From the NCBI GenBank assembly GCA_905234575.1, contig CAJOIG010000006.1:1-32362 (forward strand): 32,362 nucleotides of DNA. Direction: 5' to 3'. Shown here one piece after another: positions 1 to 8,409 of this stretch (positions are counted from its first letter, which is position 1; every line of letters starts with the position of its first letter). Both the position numbers and the translations under genes were made by a program. Below the pieces are notes generated by a model. It was not told the origin of the DNA and searched no databases. It saw only the letters and a program-made list of their open reading frames with translations. Source of the stretch: an uncultured Oscillospiraceae bacterium (GTDB lineage: Bacteria; Bacillota; Clostridia; Oscillospirales; Oscillospiraceae).

Positions 1-986
1 GCCGCCGATGACGTTCAGCGCCAGGGACACGATGCCGAAGAGGAAGGTGATGATGATGGCCTTCTTGGTGCCGAGCTTCTGGTCCATCACGCCGCAGAGG
101 TAGCTGCCGACGCAGGCGACGAGGCCGGCGCAGGCGAGCATCGGGGTGACGTCGTTCACGTTCACGAAGCCGATCTGGGCCATGCGGGGCACGAAGTTCG
201 ACATGACGCCCAGGGAGAACAGCTCCATGACGCCGAGCGGGAAGATGATTTTCCAGACGTTGGGGGTCTGCAGGAACTTCTTCGGCTGCCAGACGGAGGT
301 CTTCTGGTACGCGAGGCCCTCGGCCAGCAGCTTGTCGGACAGGGCGCGGTCAAAGCTCTTGTCGTTGTCGGGCCAGGCGCCGGCCTGCTCGGGATAGTCC
401 TTCACCAGCGCGAAGACAAGGATGCCGAGCACCAGGCACACGATGGAGAACATATAGTAGATGCCGTTCAGGCCGATGTTCATGAGCAGCGCGGTGCACA
501 GCGGCGTGGCGATGGTGGCGGACAGCGGGAAGCCGATCGTGACGACGCCCATGGCGAGGCCCTTCTTCGTGGGATACCAGTTGGAGATGACGTTCAGGCT
601 CGCGATATAGCAGAAGCCCATGCCGCAGATGTTCGCAATGCACAAAAGCAGCAGATACACCGCGGAGCTGCCCGCGAACGTCCACACCAGACAGGCCGCC
701 GCGTTCAGGACCAGGGCAAGTCCCCAGGCGAACTTGCAGCTCTTCTTGCCGCAGAGCCAGCCGAACACGATGGCGCCCGGTACGCTGATCCAGGCGGCGA
801 TGGTGGAGAAAACGTACAGGATGCCGGGGTTCTGCGGCGGGCGGGCCAGCCGAGCCCGGTCTGCGGGAGCAGGGTGACGTTCAGGGAGTCATAGATGATC
901 ATGGCGTTCATCAGGATGCTGAAGAACGTCAGGATCAGGATGACCCACCCCTTCTTGCCGAAGCCCTTCGCGGTGGACGGTTTCAT
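1..986 (-). CDS. MFS transporter, OFA-like, C-terminus outside window, apparent frameshift
   Basis: Integral membrane carrier of the major facilitator superfamily, probably importing or exchanging a small organic anion. The start at 986 follows an AGGAGG site, and the N-terminus runs MKPSTAKGFGKKGW into a first membrane helix. The reading frame then slips by one base somewhere in about 838-872. Downstream, a different frame gives convincing MFS sequence: LYVFSTIAAWISVPGAI, a GWLCGKK loop, and helices around NICGMGFCYIAS and NWYPTKKGLAMG. The protein is still open at base 1, so its C-terminal part is not visible. The NWYPTKKGLA stretch resembles the oxalate/formate antiporter subfamily; the substrate is unknown. 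It is divergent from the LysR gene, which probably controls it. The slip amounts to one missing base and may be a sequencing error rather than a real lesion. Confidence 0.8.
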
Positions 987-1041
987 AGCGGTTCCTCCTG
1001 TTTTTTGTAATAAATGATTGTTTGACATTTATCTGATCATG

Positions 1042-1070
1042 ATTATACCGCTCTGATAATTGTTTGGCAA
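1042..1070 (-). promoter_or_regulatory. Sigma-A-type promoter of the MFS gene
   Basis: On the minus strand, TTGCCA (1065-1070) and TATAAT (1042-1047) are separated by 17 bases. The word CAAACAAT occurs both in the spacer and again downstream (about 1015-1025), and ATCAGA also occurs twice. These are possible contact sites for the divergent LysR protein, but no clear T-N11-A box was fixed. Confidence 0.7.
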
Positions 1071-1136
1071 ATATCCGTTTTCCCCTCTTCCCATTCCATT
1101 TGGTTATATGCTATACTATGTACGGGAGGGAATATC

Positions 1137-2009
1137 ATGGACATCAACAAGCTGCGCTACTTCCTCACCGCCGCGGAATGCGGCAGCTTTACGGAGACGG
1201 CGAGGCTGCTGTACACCTCGCAGCCGAACATATCGAAGCAGATCGCCTCCCTGGAGCGGGAGCTGGAGGTGAAGCTCTTTCTCCGGGAGAACGGCTCCCT
1301 GCGGCTGACCCGGGCCGGGGAATACCTGCACGACCAGCTCCGGGACCTGCCCGCCACCCTCGACCGGGTGACGGAGGCGGTCAAGGCCCTGGGCCGGAGC
1401 GAGAACGGCATGCTGACGGTGGGAGTCCTCTCCGGGCAGCGGCTGGACCACGCGGTCATCGAGCGCTTCCGGCGCTTCACGCAGACCTGGCCGGAGCTGA
1501 GCTTCACCATGGAGCGCGCCGGATTCTCGGAGCTGCAGCGCTCCCTGCAGTCCCGGCGGTTCGACCTCATCCTGACCCTCTCCTTCGACGTGACGCCGGG
1601 GCCGGAGCTGGCCTCCGTCCGGGTGCAGGAGAGCCGGAAGCCCGCGCTTTTCGTCAGCCGCTTCCTGCCGGAGGAGCAATGGCGGGATCTGTCCTGCGCG
1701 CCCTTCGTCGTCATCTCCCCGAAGGAGAGCTTCGGCGGATACCAGCAGCTCCTGCGGACCTGCCGCGCCAGGGGCTTCGAGCCCGACATCGTCCGCCTCG
1801 CGGATTCGCTGGACAGCCTGCTGTTTTATGTGGAGACCGGCGTCGGCGTCGCCATCCTGGACCGCAGCACACGCCTCGAAACGGACCAGAACATCCGGGT
1901 CGTCCCCCTGGAGGACGGGGATGTGCCAGGGCTCGTGGCAGTGTGGCTCGCGTCGAACCCGGACCCGAACGTGCGGAAGCTCGCGGAATGCCTCCGGGCA
2001 GAGGCATAG
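1137..2009 (+). CDS. LysR family transcriptional regulator
   Basis: DNA-binding regulator of 290 residues, the usual LysR length. Residues 1-60 form the winged helix-turn-helix (LRYFLTAAECGSFTETARLL, then SQPNISKQIASLE, the typical recognition helix). Residues from about 90 onward form the periplasmic-binding-like effector domain, starting at MLTVGVLSGQ. The start is fixed by GGGAGGG at 1124-1130, with a TATACT -10 element at 1112-1117. It is divergent from the MFS gene across a 150-base gap, the classic arrangement in which a LysR protein controls its neighbour in response to that neighbour's substrate. The effector is unknown. Transcription probably ends at the hairpin at 2018-2064. Confidence 0.93.
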   Translation: MDINKLRYFLTAAECGSFTETARLLYTSQPNISKQIASLERELEVKLFLRENGSLRLTRAGEYLHDQLRDLPATLDRVTEAVKALGRSENGMLTVGVLSGQRLDHAVIERFRRFTQTWPELSFTMERAGFSELQRSLQSRRFDLILTLSFDVTPGPELASVRVQESRKPALFVSRFLPEEQWRDLSCAPFVVISPKESFGGYQQLLRTCRARGFEPDIVRLADSLDSLLFYVETGVGVAILDRSTRLETDQNIRVVPLEDGDVPGLVAVWLASNPDPNVRKLAECLRAEA

Positions 2010-2013
2010 AGAG

Positions 2014-2064
2014 AAAAGGACCCTGCGGGGCGTCGTGCGACGCTTCGCAGGGTCCCTGATTTTT
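2014..2064. terminator. Bidirectional rho-independent terminator between lysR and livF
   Basis: A 10-bp stem (2018-2027 with 2046-2055) encloses a second small stem. It is followed by a T-rich tail on the plus strand (2060-2064) and by TTTTC on the minus strand (2014-2017), so it can end both converging genes. Confidence 0.85.
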
Positions 2065-2783
2065 CAGCCGCCGAAATAGGCTCTCTTGACCACGTCGTCC
2101 GAGCGGATCGCCTCGGTGGTGCCCTCCGCGACCACGTTGCCGACCTGCAGCGCATAGCAATACTGCGCTGTGCCGAAGGCCAAGTGGACGTTCTGCTCCA
2201 CGAGCAGGATGGAGGTGCCGCGGGTCTTGTTGATCTCCCGGATCTTCTCACCAATGTCGTCGATGACGACCGGGGCGAGGCCGAGGCTCGGCTCGTCCAG
2301 GCAGAGGAGCTTCGGGTCCGCCATCAGCGCGCGGGCGATAGCGAGCATCTGCTGCTGTCCGCCGGACATGGTGCCCGCCTTCTGCTTCAGGCGGTCCTTG
2401 AGGATGGGGAAGAGCTCGAAGACGAACTCCATATCCCGGGCGATGCCGTCCTTGTCCTTGCGCTGGGTCGCGCCGAGGATGAGGTTCTTCTGCACCGTCA
2501 GATACGGGAACAGGTGCCGTCCCTCCGGCGCCAGGGCGATGCCCTTCTGGACGATGTTCTGGGTGGGCTCGTTCGTGATGTCCTCGCCGTTGAAGAACAC
2601 CGTGCCGGCGGTCTTTTTGACGATGCTCATCATGGCGTTGAGCGTCGTGGACTTGCCCGCACCGTTCGAGCCGATGACCGTCACGATGCCGCCCTTCGGC
2701 ACCTTGAGGCTGATGTCATGGATGGCGATGGACTTGCCGAACATGACCTTCAAGTTTTTGATCTCCAGGATATTCTCGCTCAT
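2064..2783 (-). CDS. livF: Branched-chain amino acid ABC transporter ATP-binding protein LivF
   Basis: Cytoplasmic ATPase of 239 residues that powers branched-chain amino acid or related uptake together with LivG. Visible motifs: Walker A GSNGAGKS at residues 38-45, signature SGGQQQ at 140-145, Walker B LLCLDE at 159-164 followed by PSLGLAP, which is typical of LivF, and a switch histidine region at LLVEQNVH. The length is normal for LivF. The ATG overlaps the end of livG by four bases (ATGA), so the two are translationally coupled. It is the last gene of the operon and runs into the bidirectional terminator. Substrates beyond hydrophobic amino acids (short amides, urea) cannot be excluded from sequence. 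Confidence 0.96.
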   Translation of the reverse strand: MSENILEIKNLKVMFGKSIAIHDISLKVPKGGIVTVIGSNGAGKSTTLNAMMSIVKKTAGTVFFNGEDITNEPTQNIVQKGIALAPEGRHLFPYLTVQKNLILGATQRKDKDGIARDMEFVFELFPILKDRLKQKAGTMSGGQQQMLAIARALMADPKLLCLDEPSLGLAPVVIDDIGEKIREINKTRGTSILLVEQNVHLAFGTAQYCYALQVGNVVAEGTTEAIRSDDVVKRAYFGG

Positions 2784-3544
2784 ACCGCACCTCCGAAATA
2801 GGTACTGATGACCGTCGGGTCGTTCCGCATCCCCTCGGGGGTGCCCTCGAAGATCTTTTCGCCGAAGCTGATGACGGTCACGCTGTCCAGAATATCGAGG
2901 ATCTGCATATTGTGCTCCACCACGAGGACGGTGATGCCCTTGTCGCGCATCTTGGAGATGGCGTTGATGGAGAACTGGATCTCCTCCGGGTTCATGCCGC
3001 CGAGGGGCTCGTCCAAAAGGAGGAGCTTCGGCTTCGTCGCGAGGGCGCGGGCGACGCCGAGGATCTTCTGGTAGCCGTGGGGGAGGTTCTTCGCCAGCTC
3101 GTTGCGGACGTGGTCGAGGCCGAGGAACTCGAGGATCTCGTCCGCGGATTTTTCGATGTACTTCTCATTCTCGTGATAGGTCTTCGTGCCGAAGAACGCC
3201 TGGCCTACGGTGGAGTGGGGCCGCAGGTGATAGGCGGTGGTGACGTTCTCGAACACGGTGAAGTCACCGAACAGAGGATTGAGCTGGAAGGTGCGCCCGA
3301 TGCCCATGGCCGCCACCTTGTGGGGCCGGTACTTCGTGATCTCCTCGTTGCAGTAGAAGATGTGGCCGGAGGTGGGCATGTGCACGCCGGTGATGAGGTT
3401 GAAGAAGGTGGACTTGCCTGCGCCGTTGGGGCCGAGGAAGCCCTTGATCTCGCCCTCGTTGATGCGGAAGTCCAGGTCGTTCATGACGGTCAGACCGCCG
3501 AAGCGCTTGGTCAGACCGGAGGTCTCCAGCAGAGTGTTCGTCAT
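2780..3544 (-). CDS. livG: Branched-chain amino acid ABC transporter ATP-binding protein LivG
   Basis: Second ATPase of the Liv importer, 254 residues. Walker A is GPNGAGKS at 38-45, and Walker B is LLLLDE at 174-179 followed by PLGGMNPEE, the LivG-type sequence. The FGGLTVMNDLDF opening and IGRTFQ Q-loop are family hallmarks. The ABC signature reads LPHGYQK (154-160), an unusual form of the LSGGQ or LAYGQQ element. The gene overlaps livM by one base and livF by four. It pairs with LivF as the ATPase heterodimer on the inner face of the membrane. Confidence 0.96.
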   Translation of the reverse strand: MTNTLLETSGLTKRFGGLTVMNDLDFRINEGEIKGFLGPNGAGKSTFFNLITGVHMPTSGHIFYCNEEITKYRPHKVAAMGIGRTFQLNPLFGDFTVFENVTTAYHLRPHSTVGQAFFGTKTYHENEKYIEKSADEILEFLGLDHVRNELAKNLPHGYQKILGVARALATKPKLLLLDEPLGGMNPEEIQFSINAISKMRDKGITVLVVEHNMQILDILDSVTVISFGEKIFEGTPEGMRNDPTVISTYFGGAV

Positions 3545-4620
3545 TATGCCTCGCCTCCCTTCTGCGTCATGGCCGCGATCTCTTTCTTATCGGCGCGTTT
3601 GGCTTTATTCTCCCTTATGGTGTCCGGGATGCCGACGAGGCCCGTCGGCAGCAGGTACGCCACCACGAGCAGGACCGCCGCCGTCAGGAACGGGGTGTAG
3701 GCGGAGTTCTCGCCCAGCCAGCGGCTGAAGGCCACGAAGCCCGCGCTGTTGGAGGAGCCGGACAGGCTCGTCATGAGGTTCGCGATGCCCTGCACGATGC
3801 TGATGAGGATCGCGCCGATCATGGGCCCGATGAACTTGCCGCTGCCGCCGATCATCATGTACATGATGAGCCAGAGCGTCATGTTCATGCCGTAGCTCGA
3901 ATAGGAGATGGTGCCCATGTAGTGCGCCTGGACGCCGCCCATGAGGCCGATGAAGAAGCAGGCCACGCCCACGGCGAGGAGGCGGTAGTAGGTTGGGTTC
4001 ACGCCGATGGAGGCGGCGACCTCCTCGGACTGCGCCAGGGCCCGCAGCGTCGTGCCGACGCGGCAGTGCTCGAAGCGGTACATGACCACCAGGGAGAAGA
4101 TGGCAAGAAGCAGGATGACGAAATACGCCGCCTGGTAGTTCTTGATGCCGATTCCCTCCGCGACGCCCTTCAGGGCGGCGCCGAGAGCGGGGATGCGGCT
4201 GAGGCCCATGGCGCCGCCGGCCTTTTTCCAGGCCGAGACGAACAGCATGAGCGCCTGGCCCATGAACATGGTGCCCATGGAGAAATAGACGGTCTTGAGC
4301 CGGGCGAAGGGCCAGCCGGTGATGAGGCCGATGATCGTGGCCATCACGGCGCCGAGGGGGATCGTCAGCCACATGGGGAGGCCGAGATGCACGGCGAGCA
4401 TGCCGGCGGTGTAGGCGCCGACGCCCATGAACGCGCCCTGGGCGAAGCTCAGGTTGCCGGACAGAAGGATCAGCCGCAGACTGACGGCGCCGACCATATT
4501 GAACACGATGGTGACGAACAGGTCGATCCAGGTGCGGCTGTTCAGGACGAGGGGCAGGCCCGCGAACAGGACCAGCAGCACGATAAAGGGGATGGAGGCG
4601 GCAAAACCGGTTTTTTTCAT
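3544..4620 (-). CDS. livM: Branched-chain amino acid ABC transporter permease LivM
   Basis: Membrane permease of 358 residues with a strongly hydrophobic N-terminus (MKKTGFAASIPFIVLLVLFAG) and many predicted helices. LivM-family sequence includes LSGNLSFAQGAFMGVGAYTAG near residue 55 and the ATPase-coupling stretch GTTLRALAQSEEVAASIGVN. The C-terminal 25 residues are a charged, lysine-rich tail (ENKAKRADKKE). It forms the translocation pore with LivH. Thirteen bases separate it from livH, with a GGGGGTGCC-type site before the ATG. Confidence 0.95.
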   Translation of the reverse strand: MKKTGFAASIPFIVLLVLFAGLPLVLNSRTWIDLFVTIVFNMVGAVSLRLILLSGNLSFAQGAFMGVGAYTAGMLAVHLGLPMWLTIPLGAVMATIIGLITGWPFARLKTVYFSMGTMFMGQALMLFVSAWKKAGGAMGLSRIPALGAALKGVAEGIGIKNYQAAYFVILLLAIFSLVVMYRFEHCRVGTTLRALAQSEEVAASIGVNPTYYRLLAVGVACFFIGLMGGVQAHYMGTISYSSYGMNMTLWLIMYMMIGGSGKFIGPMIGAILISIVQGIANLMTSLSGSSNSAGFVAFSRWLGENSAYTPFLTAAVLLVVAYLLPTGLVGIPDTIRENKAKRADKKEIAAMTQKGGEA

Positions 4621-4633
4621 CGTGGCACCCCCC

Positions 4634-5485
4634 TTACATTTTCAGCTCGTGGCCGAAGAAGCCCTCGGGCTTGATCAGCAGGAGCACGACGACGATGGCG
4701 ATGGGGATGGCGGACCCGGCGTTGCCCGCAAAATAGAGCGGGAAGATCGTGTCCAGAAAGCCCATGACCGTGCCGGTGATGAGGATGCCGTTCATGGAGC
4801 CCGCGCCGGCGAGCATGACGAGCATGAGGATCCGCAGATTCATGGTGTCGCCCATGTTGGAGCTCAGGCCGAGATACGCGCCCATGAAGCAGCCGGCCAC
4901 GGCGGCCAGGGCGATGCCGATGGCGCAGACGATGGCGGAGACCCGGTTTATGTTGATGCCCTGGAGAGCCGCGCCGAGGCGGTCCTGGCTGACGGCCTCC
5001 ATCTGACGGCCGAGGGCGGTGTAGTTCACGATGTAAAGCGCGGCGAGCAGCAGGACAAGCCCCACGCCGAAGGTGACGAGACGTTCGTTGGAGATGCTGG
5101 TCCCGGCGATCTTCGTCAGACCGGAGCCGTAGCTGGGGATGACCATGGCCTTGTTGCCGGTGAGGATGTTCGCGATGGTCTGGCCGATGGTGATGAGACC
5201 GACGGAGATCATGACGATGCGGTCAAAGTTCGTCAGGAACGGACGGAACATGACCTTCTCGAGCAGCAGGCCGACGCCTGCCAGCACGATCGCGGCGATG
5301 ACCATGGCGATCCACTGGTTGACGCCCGCCATGGCGCAGAGATAATAGCAGAGGTACGCGCCGACCATGTACAGTGCGCCGTGGGCGAGGTTGATGGTGC
5401 CCAGCATGTTGAAGATAAAAGCGAAGCCCAGGGACGCCAGGATGTACATGATGCCGAGGACCAGGGTATTTATCAGGATGTTCAA
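4634..5485 (-). CDS. livH: Branched-chain amino acid ABC transporter permease LivH (TTG start)
   Basis: Membrane permease of 283 residues, normal LivH length. Family sequence includes LGTINLAHGALYMVGAY near residue 28 and the coupling loop GRQMEAVSQDRLGAALQGIN. The C-terminus LLIKPEGFFG is typical. The start codon is TTG (5485-5483), placed ten bases after AAAGGAG; no ATG or GTG gives a better start, because a GTG just upstream is closed by a stop two codons later. The weak start plus the upstream hairpin should keep permease levels below those of the binding protein. Partner of LivM. Confidence 0.94.
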   Translation of the reverse strand: MNILINTLVLGIMYILASLGFAFIFNMLGTINLAHGALYMVGAYLCYYLCAMAGVNQWIAMVIAAIVLAGVGLLLEKVMFRPFLTNFDRIVMISVGLITIGQTIANILTGNKAMVIPSYGSGLTKIAGTSISNERLVTFGVGLVLLLAALYIVNYTALGRQMEAVSQDRLGAALQGININRVSAIVCAIGIALAAVAGCFMGAYLGLSSNMGDTMNLRILMLVMLAGAGSMNGILITGTVMGFLDTIFPLYFAGNAGSAIPIAIVVVLLLIKPEGFFGHELKM

Positions 5486-5502
5486 GCAGGGATCACTCCT
5501 TT

Positions 5503-5533
5503 AAAAAACGGCGGAGGCGAATGCGCCTCCGCC
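5503..5533 (-). terminator. Intercistronic terminator/attenuator between binding protein and livH
   Basis: On the minus strand a perfect 10-bp G+C stem (5524-5533 with 5510-5519, four-base loop) is followed by a run of six T (5508-5503). It lies between the binding-protein gene and livH. It is expected to end most transcripts early so that binding protein is made in excess, and readthrough gives the permease and ATPases. Confidence 0.82.
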
Positions 5534-5562
5534 GCAGATTATTCCGTTAGACCGGGATCCGA

Positions 5563-6927
5563 TCAGGGAACGTTGACCTGGATCCAGTCAGCGAAGTACC
5601 AGCCGTCCTCGGCCTCGGGGTCCATGATGGACACGGGACGGGGATGACCGATGGCGTGGTTGTCAGAGCCGTAGGTCTCGGAGCCGCCGATGGTGGCCGG
5701 GCCGTACAGGGAGTCGACATCGCCGCCCTCTTCCCAGGCAGCCGCAACGGCCTCGGGATCGACGGAGCCGGCGCGCTGCATCATCTGGAGCATGACATAG
5801 AGGGTGTTCGCCGCAGCGCCGTCGAAGGTGCCGGCCGCGTCGTCGCCGTACTTCTCACGCACGACCGCCACGAGATCGTTGAAGAGGTCCGTGTTGCGGT
5901 CCGCGTCGGAGGCGCGGGTGGAGGTGCCGATGGTGAAGCCGTTATAGGAGGCGTCCGCGCCGGCATACTCCATGACCATGGAGACGGGCTTGCCCTGGGC
6001 GCAGGCCATGACCATGTCGTCGCCCAGGGAGCGGACGGCCTTCAGCACAGCGCCGTAAGCGTCGGGGGAGCCGTTGCCCATGAAGGCGTCGGCGCCGGTG
6101 TCGACGAGCTGCTGCGCGTAGGAGCTGTAGTCGGTGGTGTCGCCCGGATAGATGACCTGGCCGACCATCTCGAAGCCGTTCTCTTCGGCCATCTGCTCAA
6201 GCAGAGCGTAGGTCTCGTCGGTGGAGCCGTTATCGTCGTTGGCATAGGCCACGGTGTGGACGTCGGGATAGTACTCCTTCAGGACCGCAAAGCAGGCCTG
6301 CAGGTCACCGATGGAGCCGTTGGAGCCGGTGAAGGCCAGGGGGTTGTCGGGGATGAGGTAGGGGATGTTGTTGCTCACGCAGTAGGCGGAGGCATGCAGC
6401 ACGCCCTCGTCCTCGAACACGTCCGCGCACTTGAACACCCAGAAGTCGTTGGTCTCGACCACGAACTTCACGCCGGCGTCCACAAGGCTCATGGCCGCGG
6501 TACGCAGAGCGGCGTCGTCGGACTGACCGTCAACGAAGACCGGCTCGAGCATGTAGGTCGTGCCGCCGACCTCCCAGCCTCCGTTCTGGTTGATGTAGTC
6601 GACCATGGCGTTGAACTCGTTGAAGTTCGGGGTGTCGACGCCCGCGAACCAGCCGGTGGTGTTGACCATCAGGCCGATCTTGAGGGTCTCGGCGTCGGCG
6701 GGAGCCTCCGCGGCGGGCTCCTCCGCAGGCTCCTCGGCGGGAGCTTCGGCAGGGGCCTCGGCGGGAGCTTCGGCCGGAGCCGCAGCGCTCATGGAGTCCA
6801 GGGTCGCCTGGATGGCCTGGACGGAGGCCAGGATCTCATCGAGCTTCGCAGTATCGACGGAAGCGCCGCAACCGCAAAGAGACAGGACCATGACCACGGC
6901 CAGAACAAAGATAAGGATCTTTTTCAT
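5563..6927 (-). CDS. Branched-chain amino acid ABC transporter substrate-binding lipoprotein
   Basis: Extracytoplasmic receptor of the Liv importer, 454 residues from the ATG at 6927. That start follows AAAAGGAG and lies downstream of the promoter; an in-frame ATG at 6969 would sit on the -10 element and is rejected. Residues 1-20 form a lipoprotein signal (KKILIFVLAVVMVLSLCGCG). Next comes a short helical segment, then a low-complexity tether built from repeated A-P-A-E units (about residues 49-75). The type I periplasmic-binding domain begins at LKIGLMVNTTG and continues through VFVDGQSDDAALRTAAMSL to a tail with WIQVNVP. The receptor should be anchored to the membrane by lipid on its N-terminal cysteine. 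The ligand is not predictable beyond the family range of amino acids and amides. Confidence 0.93.
   Translation of the reverse strand: MKKILIFVLAVVMVLSLCGCGASVDTAKLDEILASVQAIQATLDSMSAAAPAEAPAEAPAEAPAEEPAEEPAAEAPADAETLKIGLMVNTTGWFAGVDTPNFNEFNAMVDYINQNGGWEVGGTTYMLEPVFVDGQSDDAALRTAAMSLVDAGVKFVVETNDFWVFKCADVFEDEGVLHASAYCVSNNIPYLIPDNPLAFTGSNGSIGDLQACFAVLKEYYPDVHTVAYANDDNGSTDETYALLEQMAEENGFEMVGQVIYPGDTTDYSSYAQQLVDTGADAFMGNGSPDAYGAVLKAVRSLGDDMVMACAQGKPVSMVMEYAGADASYNGFTIGTSTRASDADRNTDLFNDLVAVVREKYGDDAAGTFDGAAANTLYVMLQMMQRAGSVDPEAVAAAWEEGGDVDSLYGPATIGGSETYGSDNHAIGHPRPVSIMDPEAEDGWYFADWIQVNVP
6711..6785 (-). repeat. Short tandem repeat coding for the A-P-A-E tether
   Basis: Twelve-base units meaning GCC/GCT-CCX-GCX-GAG are repeated with small changes and encode the flexible linker of the Liv binding protein. 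Such repeats can change copy number by slippage. Confidence 0.7.
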
Positions 6928-6969
6928 TTGTTTCTCCTTTTCAAAAACAGTTTTCATGGGAACGTTCAA

Positions 6970-6999
6970 ATTATATCACATACCCTGACAATATTTCAA
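6970..6999 (-). promoter_or_regulatory. Promoter of the Liv operon
   Basis: On the minus strand, TTGAAA (6994-6999) and TATAAT (6970-6975) are 18 bases apart, with an extended -10 TG one base before TATAAT. A short palindromic hairpin (7036-7050) lies further upstream. I saw no riboswitch or T-box in the short leader. Confidence 0.78.
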
Positions 7000-7062
7000 C
7001 ACATTTTATGGAATGTACCTGTTTTTTCTCCGCGGACGGCGCGGCGCCGTTTTTCTGATTAA

Positions 7063-8409
7063 TTATGGTATGTCCGCGCTGTCCACAAGGACGCAGTCGA
7101 CGGCGATGCTCTCGCCGTCCCGCCACACGGTGAGGGGCAGCGTGTCGCCCACGGCGAAGCCGTCCTTCACGGCGTTCACCTCCGGGACGGAGGCCACGGG
7201 CACGCCGTTCACCTCGGTGATGACGTCCCCCACGCGCAGGCCGCTGCGGGACACCTCGCTGACCGTGGCCACATAGACCCCGGCGGGCAGGCCGTACCGC
7301 TCCCGGGCCGTGGCGTCCACCGGCGCCGCGGTGATGCCGATGGAGGGCTTGCCCCGGACCGCGCCATGGGTCAGCAGATCGTCCACCACGTCCTTCACGA
7401 GGGTCGACGGGATGGCGAAGCCGATCCCCTCCACGGTGGTGAACAGCGAGGACATGATCTTCATGTTCGTGATGCCCACGACCTGGCCGCAGGCGTTCAC
7501 CAGGGGGCCGCCGGAGTTGCCCTCGTTCAGGGCGGCGTTCGTCTGCAGAAGGCTCACGCTGTGGCCCCGGTTCTGCATGGTGCGGTCGATTCCGGAGACG
7601 ATCCCGTTCGTCATGGTGCCGGCGTAGGCCTTCCCAAGGGGATTCCCGATGGCGGCGACCTCGTCGCCCACCCGCAGCTCGTCCGAATTGCCGAACACGG
7701 CGCAGGGCAGGTCCCGGCCGTCGATCTTCAGAACGGCGATGTCGCTCGTGTCGTCAGAGCCGATGAACAGCGCCTCATACTCCGTGCCGTCCGTGAGCGA
7801 CACCACGGCGCCGTCGCAGCCGGCGACGATATGCTCGTTCGTGACGAGATAGCCGTCCGGGGTGAACAGCACGCCCGTGCCCCAGCCGTAGGGCTCGCCG
7901 CCGCGGGTGACGGCCACGCCCACCACCGCCGGGCTGACGGCCTCATAGATCTCCTGCAGGCTGAGAGAGGCGGCGCCCGCCGCGGAGCGCAGCTCCAGGG
8001 CCATGCCCTCGTCCGCCGCCGTCCGGGGGATGGCGACCCGGTCCGAGCCGACGTAGGTCTCGGCGAAGTAATCCCGGAAGTCCCGGATGGCTTCCGCTTC
8101 CTCCCCGGGCTCCTGCGGCAGGACGGAGACGACCTCCGCCGACGCCTCGCCCCGGGCCCGGGCAAGCGCCCGGGCGAACACCGTGCCGGCCGCGCCCATC
8201 AGAAGGGCCGCGCACAGGACGATGGCGACGATCCGGGTGCGGCGGCGCTTTTTCGCGGCGCGGGCCGTTTCCTCCGGGTCCGGGCCCTCCGGCGCGGAGG
8301 CCGGGAGCCGGACCTTCGCCGAGGCGTCGTACCAGGCCGCGGTGTCGGAGAGCCGCGCCTCCCCGGCGGGATACCAGCCGCTTACCGCGGCGTTTTCATG
8401 TTCCGTCAT
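7063..8409 (-). CDS. htrA: HtrA/DegP-like S1C serine protease with PDZ domain
   Basis: Membrane-anchored serine protease of 448 residues for removing misfolded envelope proteins. Residues 1-58 are cytoplasmic and end in KKRRRTR. One membrane helix (about 59-80) follows, then a trypsin-like domain with catalytic H193 (TNEHIV), D223 (TSDIAVLKI) and S299 (NEGNSGGPL), and one PDZ domain (about 355-442, GLRVGDVITEVNGVPV). The start is the ATG at 8409, which overlaps the stop of the histidine kinase by four bases. A longer in-frame extension upstream is only the antisense-like reading of the kinase gene. It is third in the operon after a response regulator and kinase, an arrangement like CssRS-HtrA of Bacillus and CiaRH-HtrA of streptococci, so it is probably the stress effector of that pair. 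Confidence 0.94.
   Translation of the reverse strand: MTEHENAAVSGWYPAGEARLSDTAAWYDASAKVRLPASAPEGPDPEETARAAKKRRRTRIVAIVLCAALLMGAAGTVFARALARARGEASAEVVSVLPQEPGEEAEAIRDFRDYFAETYVGSDRVAIPRTAADEGMALELRSAAGAASLSLQEIYEAVSPAVVGVAVTRGGEPYGWGTGVLFTPDGYLVTNEHIVAGCDGAVVSLTDGTEYEALFIGSDDTSDIAVLKIDGRDLPCAVFGNSDELRVGDEVAAIGNPLGKAYAGTMTNGIVSGIDRTMQNRGHSVSLLQTNAALNEGNSGGPLVNACGQVVGITNMKIMSSLFTTVEGIGFAIPSTLVKDVVDDLLTHGAVRGKPSIGITAAPVDATARERYGLPAGVYVATVSEVSRSGLRVGDVITEVNGVPVASVPEVNAVKDGFAVGDTLPLTVWRDGESIAVDCVLVDSADIP

Noticed and set aside
7036..7054. Terminator of the HtrA gene
   Set aside because: The palindrome has its T run on the plus strand only, so it does not serve the leftward HtrA transcript.
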